NCBI GenBank assembly: GCA_008692225.1 | Contig: VICG01000006.1 | Coordinates: 1,927,501-1,991,500, forward strand | DNA: 64,000 nt | Reading direction: 5' to 3' | Source: Monilinia fructicola | Taxonomy: Eukaryota; Ascomycota; Leotiomycetes; Helotiales; Sclerotiniaceae | Shown: positions 63,376 through 64,000 of the stretch, one piece after another | How positions within the stretch are numbered: position 1 is the stretch's first letter | How the letters are laid out: every line of letters starts with the position of its first letter | Position numbers and translations under genes: made by a program | Notes under the pieces: generated by a model | What the model saw: only the letters and a program-made list of their open reading frames with translations | Databases searched by the model: none | Told to the model about the DNA's origin: nothing

Positions 63376-64000
63376 ATATTTGCAGAATCTCCCTGACTCC
63401 TATTATAGCATATATTTCATGCATATAATAGTAGGAGCTTTGGAACTTCCACATGGAAAGATTTTCAAAATACTACTATACCATTCTCAACCTCACTTCA
63501 ACTCTTCAATTTCACTTCACTTGAGCATCATCAACTTCACTTTAACACCATCAATACCATCGATATCATCAATTCCATTATCATTTTATCAAAAGTAAGT
63601 TATTCCTCGTTAAAGAGTTGCTTTTTCTCCCTCGCTTTCGCCCCCCTATTTCAAGAGCGCCCCCTTATTCTCTAATAACGTATTAACTAAGCACTTCAAA
63701 TTCTGAATAGCTTCACTAATAATAATGACACAACGATACTACTCATAACCTTTAATATACCTGAATATGCCTGAATAGAACAATACACTCAAATAGGCCG
63801 AGATTTAGCAATATACTTGAATCAACCTAGCTCATTGTGCCAAAAGAAATAAACCGACCTCAAAAGAAAATATGGACTACCAGTACTAACTCCTTTTTAC
63901 ATGAAATGTACCCAAAAATTGATGAGTTGCCATATTATATATAGTATATTGCCGTATTTTTGGTACTCTGGGCGATGATGAAGAGGAGTAATAGAAGAGT
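63376..64000. other. Upstream flank of the esterase, to the window end
   Basis: AT-rich with CACTTCA/CATCAA short repeats at 63490-63580. No gene seen. Confidence 0.5.

Overview
The window is a filamentous ascomycete chromosome segment. Genes carry short GT..AG introns (about 45-155 nt) with CTAAC-like branch points. The families are fungal: HET domain, DUF7025-type AAA ATPase, DAL5-like and DHA1 transporters, Ufe1 SNARE, Rad4. A 10 kb block shows extreme AT bias with transition-only decay, the mark of repeat-induced point mutation (RIP). Style and AT content suggest a Leotiomycete near Botrytis/Sclerotinia; that placement is inference.

Layout. 1.5-4.5 kb: C-terminal part of a SNF2 remodelling ATPase with a PHD-like finger and an NVPR-repeat tail. 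5.1-6.7 kb: a HET-domain gene ending in an AAA-ATPase lid. 10.0-12.7 kb: a decayed DUF7025-AAA ATPase that lost its catalytic core but keeps a related lid. 13.6-33.2 kb: conserved housekeeping genes: PAQR/Izh receptor (-), DHA1 transporter (-), Ufe1-like SNARE (+), aspartate aminotransferase (+), a 7 kb gene-free stretch, then Rad4/XPC (-). 34.2-34.9 kb: MDP-1 phosphatase (-). 35.3-45.5 kb: a RIP-destroyed Gypsy-type retrotransposon with recognisable LTRs, zinc knuckle and reverse transcriptase, carrying a later nest of satellites, a GC-richer island and a palindromic MITE-like element. 46.9-61.0 kb: GNAT acetyltransferase, APC permease, SDR reductase, DAL5-like transporter, two unrelated 2OG-Fe(II) oxygenases and an SRR1-like gene. 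61.8-63.4 kb: a broken type-B carboxylesterase.

How genes may work together. The 48.8-59.3 kb block joins two nitrogen or small-acid importers with a reductase and two dioxygenases, and the DAL5-like gene and the first oxygenase share a divergent promoter. This looks like a small uptake and catabolism or modification neighbourhood, but no backbone biosynthetic enzyme is present. The HET and AAA pieces at 5-12.7 kb look like a rearranged, decaying self-recognition locus.

Quality note. Four genes (SNF2, HET-AAA, Rad4, APC permease) each carry exactly one extra base breaking an otherwise perfect frame, three of them in homopolymer runs. This is either sequencing error or recent mutation and must be settled before calling them pseudogenes. 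Exon coordinates were read by eye from splice consensus and frame closure.
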